Notes under the pieces: model-generated
What the model was told of the DNA's origin: nothing
Databases searched by the model: none
Seen by the model: only the letters and a program-made list of their open reading frames with translations
Program-made: the position numbers and the translations under genes
DNA from: Rhizobium subbaraonis
GTDB taxonomy: Bacteria; Pseudomonadota; Alphaproteobacteria; Rhizobiales; Rhizobiaceae
DNA: 64,000 nucleotides
Assembly: GCF_900220975.1 (NCBI RefSeq)
Contig: NZ_OBQD01000003.1
Location: 248,001 to 312,000 of the forward strand
Reading direction: 5' to 3'
Shown here: positions 59,884 to 64,000 of the stretch, in pieces
Numbering within the stretch: position 1 is the first letter of the stretch
How the letters are laid out: every line of letters begins with the position of its first letter

Positions 59884-61104
59884 TTACTTCCGCAATGCCT
59901 GCAGGAGCTGCGTGCTCGGCTGGCCGTCCGCTGCCAGGCCAAGGCGGCTTTGCACGGCCTGGATGGCAGCCTTGGAGCCGGAGCCCAGGTTGCCGTCGAC
60001 CTCGCCGTCATAATAGCCGAGTTCCTTCAGGCGCGACTGCAGCTCGAACTTCTCCGTGATATCGAGCGTACCCTCCGGGCGCGGCCAGCGCTGCTTGACC
60101 CCGCCATAGCCGGCGAGCTGATCTGCCAGCATGCCGACGCCCATAGCGTAGGAGTTGGAGGCGTTGTAGCGCTTGATGACGAAGAAGTTGCGCGTCATCA
60201 GGAAGGCGGGGCCGCTGGCGCCGGCCGGCATCAGCAGTTCGGCGCGGTCGCCGCCGGCCTTGAAGCCGCTGCCGCTCGGGCGCTTGAAGCCGAGCTTCTG
60301 CCACTGGGCCAAGGTCTTGGTCTGGCCCTCGTAGGCGCTGCCGCCGGACGGGACCATGACCTCGTAGCCCCAGGTCTTGCCCGGCTGCCAGCCGTTCTTG
60401 CTCAGGAGATTCGCCGCGGTCGCCAGCGCGTCCGGCACAGAATTCCAGATATCGCGGTGGCCGTTACCATCGGCATCGACGGCATAGAGCAGGTAGCTGG
60501 AGGGGATGAACTGGGTGTGGCCCATGGCGCCGGCCCAGGAACCGGTCATCTGAGCGGCAGAGATATCGCCATTCTGGATGATTTTCAGTGCGGCGATCAA
60601 CTGGGTGCGGGCAAACTTGGCCCGTTTCGGGTCGCCGTAGGCAAGCGTCGCAAGCGCGCGCGGCACGTAGTGCAGCCTGTCTTCCTTGGCCAGGACGGCG
60701 CCATAGTTCGATTCCATCGACCAGATGGCGAGCAGCACGTTGCGATCGACGCCGTAGCGCTTCTCGACGGCGGCAAGCGTGCGCCCGTATTTATGGGCCA
60801 TGTCCTGACCGATGCGGACGGTGTAGGGGTTTACGCGGGAATCAAGATAATCCCAGATCTTGTGCTTGAATTCCGGCTGGTAGGCCGCCTTTTCCAGAAC
60901 GTCGCGATCAGGAGTCTTGACGCCCTTGAAGGCCTGTTGGTAGGTCGATTTCGAAATGCCGCTCTTTGCTGCCGTCGCATAAAAATTGGCGATCCATTGC
61001 TGAAAGCCGGCATCTGCACGTGCAGCCGTCGGAGCGAGCAGCGTGGCGGAGACAAAGAGGGCGAGAGCGGAGCGGAGGAGCCTGGACTTGCTAAGCTGAA
61101 ACAT
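59884..61104 (-). CDS. Lytic murein transglycosylase (MltB type) with peptidoglycan-binding domain
   Basis: A 406-residue periplasmic enzyme starting at MFQLSKSRLL; residues 1-30 form the Sec signal, and the longer upstream frame is unlikely. The SLT-2 catalytic domain (about 32-330) has the catalytic Glu131 in IWSMESNYGAVLA and QMTGSWAGAMGHTQFIPSSYL. A PG-binding-1 domain lies at about 345-406 (FELQSRLKELGYYDGEVDGNLGSGSKAAIQAVQ). It cleaves the glycan strand to 1,6-anhydro-muropeptides. There is no lipobox, unlike E. coli MltB. It is monocistronic, divergent from galU. Confidence 0.93.
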   Translation of the reverse strand: MFQLSKSRLLRSALALFVSATLLAPTAARADAGFQQWIANFYATAAKSGISKSTYQQAFKGVKTPDRDVLEKAAYQPEFKHKIWDYLDSRVNPYTVRIGQDMAHKYGRTLAAVEKRYGVDRNVLLAIWSMESNYGAVLAKEDRLHYVPRALATLAYGDPKRAKFARTQLIAALKIIQNGDISAAQMTGSWAGAMGHTQFIPSSYLLYAVDADGNGHRDIWNSVPDALATAANLLSKNGWQPGKTWGYEVMVPSGGSAYEGQTKTLAQWQKLGFKRPSGSGFKAGGDRAELLMPAGASGPAFLMTRNFFVIKRYNASNSYAMGVGMLADQLAGYGGVKQRWPRPEGTLDITEKFELQSRLKELGYYDGEVDGNLGSGSKAAIQAVQSRLGLAADGQPSTQLLQALRK

Positions 61105-61303
61105 CGGTCGTTGGTTCCGTCTTTCGAATTTTCGACAGGGCGGAGCGGTAAGCTTCCGGTGGAAAGCCAAGCTTACAGACATGAAGTCAACAAATTCTTT
61201 ACCATGGAATTCGCTGCGCGTCTCTCTTTGCAAATTGATAGCAAATTGAAACTAATGCAGGACATGACATGCCCGCGATGAATGTGGGCCCACAACGAGG
61301 TTT

Positions 61304-62194
61304 ATGATGGCCGAAAAACGCAAGGTTAGAAAAGCAGTGTTCCCGGTTGCGGGACTTGGGACCCGTTTCCTTCCCGCCACCAAGGCGGTTCCGAAGGAAA
61401 TGCTGACCGTCGTCGACCGACCTGTCATCCAGTACGTAGTCGATGAGGCACTCGAGGCCGGCATCGAGCACCTGATCTTCGTGACCGGCCGCAGCAAGGC
61501 TGTGATCGAGGACTATTTCGATATCCAGGTCGAGCTGGAGCAGACGCTGCGCCAGCGCAACAAGACTGCCGAGCTGACGCTTCTGGAAAGCATTCTTCCG
61601 GTCGCCGGCTCCACCAGCTTCACCCGTCAGCAGGAGCCCCTCGGGCTTGGCCATGCCGTCTGGTGTGCACGCGATCTCGTCGGCAACGAGCCCTTCGCGC
61701 TGCTTCTCCCCGACATGATCATGAAGGCGCCGAAGGGCTGCCTTTCGGGCATGGTGGAGCTCTATGAGCACGACGGCGGCAACGTCATCGCTGTAGAAGA
61801 GTGCGCGCCGGACCAGGCGCACAAGTACGGCATCGTCGGTGTCGGCGAAAAGGTCGGCGACGGTCACCGGATCACGCAGATGGTTGAGAAGCCCGCTCCG
61901 GGCACTGCGCCGTCGAACTTCTTCATCAACGGCCGCTACATCCTGCAGCCGGAGATCTTTAAGATCCTCGAGACGCAGGAGCGTGGGGCCGGCAACGAGA
62001 TCCAGTTGACCGACGCTATGGTGAAGCTTCTGAAGGATCAGCCGTTCGCCGCCTATCAGTTCCGCGGCGAGACCTACGACTGTGGCGCCAAGGATGGCTT
62101 CATCCTCGCCAACGTCGCCTTCGCGCTGGCGCGTGCCGATATTCGCCCGCTGGTGGATGGCCCGATGCAGGCGATGCTGAAGAACCTCGGCTGA
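61304..62194 (+). CDS. galU: UTP-glucose-1-phosphate uridylyltransferase
   Basis: A 296-residue enzyme making UDP-glucose from glucose-1-phosphate and UTP, needed for exopolysaccharide, lipopolysaccharide and cyclic glucan. The nucleotide-binding signature [22 protein letters not shown] is at residues 13-34. Also present are [28 protein letters not shown] and MVEKPAPG. Either of two consecutive ATGs could be the start. In rhizobia the gene is sometimes called exoN. An inverted repeat (62206-62233) follows. Confidence 0.96.
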   Translation: MMAEKRKVRKAVFPVAGLGTRFLPATKAVPKEMLTVVDRPVIQYVVDEALEAGIEHLIFVTGRSKAVIEDYFDIQVELEQTLRQRNKTAELTLLESILPVAGSTSFTRQQEPLGLGHAVWCARDLVGNEPFALLLPDMIMKAPKGCLSGMVELYEHDGGNVIAVEECAPDQAHKYGIVGVGEKVGDGHRITQMVEKPAPGTAPSNFFINGRYILQPEIFKILETQERGAGNEIQLTDAMVKLLKDQPFAAYQFRGETYDCGAKDGFILANVAFALARADIRPLVDGPMQAMLKNLG

Positions 62195-62205
62195 GGTTAC
62201 GATCC

Positions 62206-62233
62206 GGTTCCGCGCTCCCTGGGGCGCGGAACC
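62206..62233 (+). terminator. Hairpin downstream of galU
   Basis: GGTTCCGCGC and GCGCGGAACC form a 10-bp stem 11 nt after the stop codon. The U tract is weak (TTGCCC), so Rho or RNA decay may also be involved. Confidence 0.45.
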
Positions 62234-62273
62234 TTGCCCGGCAATCGTTTTGCCACTTCCGGTCGCGGCGGCA

Positions 62274-63749
62274 TCAGCGACGCAGCACCAGTCCCAGGCC
62301 GGCGCGGGTCACGCTCGTGTCCGCCGTATTCTTCTGCGTCGTCAGCTCGTAGGAAACGTCGCCGCTGAGTGCCAGATAGCGATTGAAGTTCCAGGCCAGC
62401 CCCGTTCCGACGATATAGACATTCTGGTTCGACGACGAGGACGTCGGGAAATCGCGCCATTCGTAGGAACCCGTCAGGCGGGCCACGAGACTGCTGCGCA
62501 CTTCCTGGGTGATTTCCGTGCTGGCGAGATAGGAAATATAGCCACTCTCGCCCGGCGTTGTGGAAGGCTCGATCGCCGTGCGCAGGCCGAGATTGACGTT
62601 GGTGCCGCGTTGCGGCGACCAGTCGACCGCACCATCGGCGGCAAAGGCGTTGATCGCCTTCAGCCGTTCGTCGTCGAAGGTCTGACGGTCGAAACCGATT
62701 CCGATTTCGCCGCGAAGCTTCTCGCCGAGATCGAATTCCAGCCCGGTGCGTCCGCCATAGAGATCGCCGGAGCGCGCATAGCCGGACGAATCGCGTTCGT
62801 CGTCGTAGCGGACGCGTCCACCGGAGCCCTCCACGAAGGGGATGAGAGCCGGCGAAAGTTTGTAGCCGATCCTCGCCGTCAGGATGCCGGTCCAGGTGTT
62901 GCGGTCGCTCTGCGACAGCTCCGATCCGTCTGAGAGCTTGACGTCGCCATAGGTCTCACGGTCCACCGTTGCGCCGAGCGTGCCGCGGATGAGGCCGAAA
63001 TTGCGCTGGATGCGCGCGCCGGCGGCGTAGTTCTGCACGGCCGATTGCACCTGCGCGCCGGAGACCGCGTTCGGATCGGCCATGTCCTCGCGTTCGAGGC
63101 TGTAGCCAGCGGTCAGGTTGGCCGTCGTCTCGCCGGAGAGGTCAAGCCGCAGGTCGGCACCGATGTTGACTTCCGGCTCGGTGTTTTCGTTGCCGGAGAA
63201 GTTGCGTTCATAGGTGCCCGCGCCGTCGATGGTCAGCTGGTGGCGCGACCAGTCCGACGTCAGCGATCCCCTGAGCGTCGTGGTCGAAAAGCTGCGCGTG
63301 TCGGTCTCGTCACCGCTCTTGGTGCGTTCGTATCCGATGCCCTGCTCGATCGCAGGCCGCAGCAGGAACGTGCCGAGCATGATCCCGGAGGGTTCCTCCG
63401 AGTAGGGCAGGGATCCGTTGCGAAAACCATCGACCGATGAATTCGGCAGGTTCTGGCGACCGGCATCGGCGATCGCCTCGCTCGAAGCGATGCCGGCCTC
63501 CGGTGCCACGGGGGCGGATGGCGCGGGCTGGCCGTCCGAGGCGCCTTGCGGCGCAGTACTGGCCGCGACATCGAGCGCCTGCAGGCTTGCGTCGCTCGGC
63601 ACCGATTCCACGCCCGGCGCGCCGGGCGCAGCCTCCTGCGCGAGCGCCTGCGAAGCGACAAGCAGGGTCGCAGCCAGAAGCGCGCCGACCGCTCGCCGCG
63701 GCGGCGCGTCTGGTCGCACCCGGATTTTCTTGTCGTGCTGATATGCCAT
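62274..63749 (-). CDS. Outer-membrane beta-barrel protein (BBP2-like)
   Basis: A 491-residue protein with a Sec signal (hydrophobic AVGALLAATLLVASQALA near 20-37) and a low-complexity Pro/Ala/Ser segment to about 105. The rest alternates beta strands with aromatic residues at the ends: TLRGSLTSDWSRHQLTIDGAGTYERNF, NIGADLRLDLSGETTANLTAGY and LVARLTGSYEWRDF. The chain ends LGLVLRR. The layout fits putative beta-barrel porin 2 (PF10082). It may serve exopolysaccharide export or attachment; its position beside galU is suggestive only. It is convergent with galU. Confidence 0.85.
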   Translation of the reverse strand: MAYQHDKKIRVRPDAPPRRAVGALLAATLLVASQALAQEAAPGAPGVESVPSDASLQALDVAASTAPQGASDGQPAPSAPVAPEAGIASSEAIADAGRQNLPNSSVDGFRNGSLPYSEEPSGIMLGTFLLRPAIEQGIGYERTKSGDETDTRSFSTTTLRGSLTSDWSRHQLTIDGAGTYERNFSGNENTEPEVNIGADLRLDLSGETTANLTAGYSLEREDMADPNAVSGAQVQSAVQNYAAGARIQRNFGLIRGTLGATVDRETYGDVKLSDGSELSQSDRNTWTGILTARIGYKLSPALIPFVEGSGGRVRYDDERDSSGYARSGDLYGGRTGLEFDLGEKLRGEIGIGFDRQTFDDERLKAINAFAADGAVDWSPQRGTNVNLGLRTAIEPSTTPGESGYISYLASTEITQEVRSSLVARLTGSYEWRDFPTSSSSNQNVYIVGTGLAWNFNRYLALSGDVSYELTTQKNTADTSVTRAGLGLVLRR

Positions 63750-63888
63750 GGCGATCGCAATGATTTTGAATTCCTAATCGAAGGTAAACCGATCTGGTTA
63801 ACGTTCGGTTTCCGGGCGCACACACTGTGTGACGGCTGTCGGTTGTCCGTGAATGGACACGGGAAGGCAAAAGCGCTAACAGGCAGCC
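63750..63888. other. Divergent promoter region
   Basis: A 139-nt gap between divergent starts. It includes the short palindrome CACACACTGTGTG (about 63820-63832). No promoter boxes stand out. Confidence 0.35.
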
Positions 63889-64000
63889 ATGATCAAAAGA
63901 CAAGCTCTCGTGGAAAGCAGCGGCGCGATCGCTTCTGCAATCCGAACCGTGGAAACCGAGCGCGCCGGCCTCGACGCGCTTTCGCGCGCCCTTTCCGGCT
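63889..64000 (+). CDS. KpsF/GutQ-type sugar-phosphate isomerase, 5' end only
   Basis: The frame is open from the ATG at 63889 to the right edge; 37 residues are visible. The block ASAIRTVETERAGLDALSRALSG resembles the N-terminus of rhizobial arabinose-5-phosphate isomerases (KdsD/KpsF), which supply KDO for lipopolysaccharide. The catalytic SIS domain and CBS pair lie outside the window, so the assignment rests on this leader only. The start has a weak AGGCA Shine-Dalgarno. Confidence 0.6.
   Translation, partial: MIKRQALVESSGAIASAIRTVETERAGLDALSRALSG

Overview
The window is GC-rich, densely coded chromosomal DNA from an alphaproteobacterium of the order Hyphomicrobiales, most likely Rhizobiaceae (Sinorhizobium/Ensifer, Rhizobium or Shinella-like). 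The evidence is gene content: cpdR beside an N-formylglutamate amidohydrolase gene, a minus-strand anti-Shine-Dalgarno sRNA of the suhB/mmgR type just upstream of an inositol-monophosphatase gene, CTTGAA-N17-CCATCT heat-shock promoter spacing, rhizobial palindromic intergenic repeats, and gltB/gltD, galU and a KpsF-type gene of typical rhizobial form. No integrase, transposase, prophage or CRISPR array was seen.

Layout. 1-871: 5' part of a Tad-pilus TadG-like vWA gene leaving the window. 1086-7715: three-gene minus-strand operon (transglutaminase/DUF2126, ATP-grasp/alpha-E fusion, transglutaminase) of the predicted amide-ligase/peptidase type. 7812-9929: VOC, DUF899 and LprI-like genes. 10066-13139: ilvD and a GntR regulator with two DNA-binding domains. 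13284-15741: GST, an ArsR-SRPBCC-GFA operon and a small alpha/beta protein. 16004-18511: UxaA-type sugar-acid dehydratase and a divergent FadR-type regulator with two matching operators between them. 18836-21317: DUF900 lipoprotein hydrolase and two small conserved or unknown proteins in a more AT-rich stretch. 21567-23010: gltS and tRNA-Val(GAC). 23335-28596: leucine-degradation operon (ivd, mccB, a RidA-like gene, mccA). 28597-29198: non-coding DNA with rhizobial palindromic repeats.

29199-36749: pbpC with a thioester alpha-2-macroglobulin, a periplasmic defence/cell-wall pair. 36950-42636: a translationally coupled pair, a FecR-TPR-beta-barrel outer-membrane protein and a CHASE2 class III nucleotide cyclase, next to a divergent membrane protein resembling the Pycsar effector PycTM. 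This is the best candidate for an undescribed signalling or defence system here. 43321-45863: cpdR, N-formylglutamate amidohydrolase, the sRNA and hisN. 45948-50872: lysophospholipase-like hydrolase, Hsp20 (with a predicted RpoH promoter and RNA thermometer), a bile-acid-type symporter with a divergent LysR gene, and a threonine aldolase. 51412-57774: glutamate synthase gltB-gltD with an extra 56-residue membrane-protein gene between them. 58114-64000: VOC, DUF459, lytic transglycosylase, galU, an outer-membrane barrel, and the start of a KpsF/GutQ sugar-phosphate isomerase.

Most genes are housekeeping or envelope functions. Statements about families rest on recognised motifs and recalled knowledge; no database search was possible.
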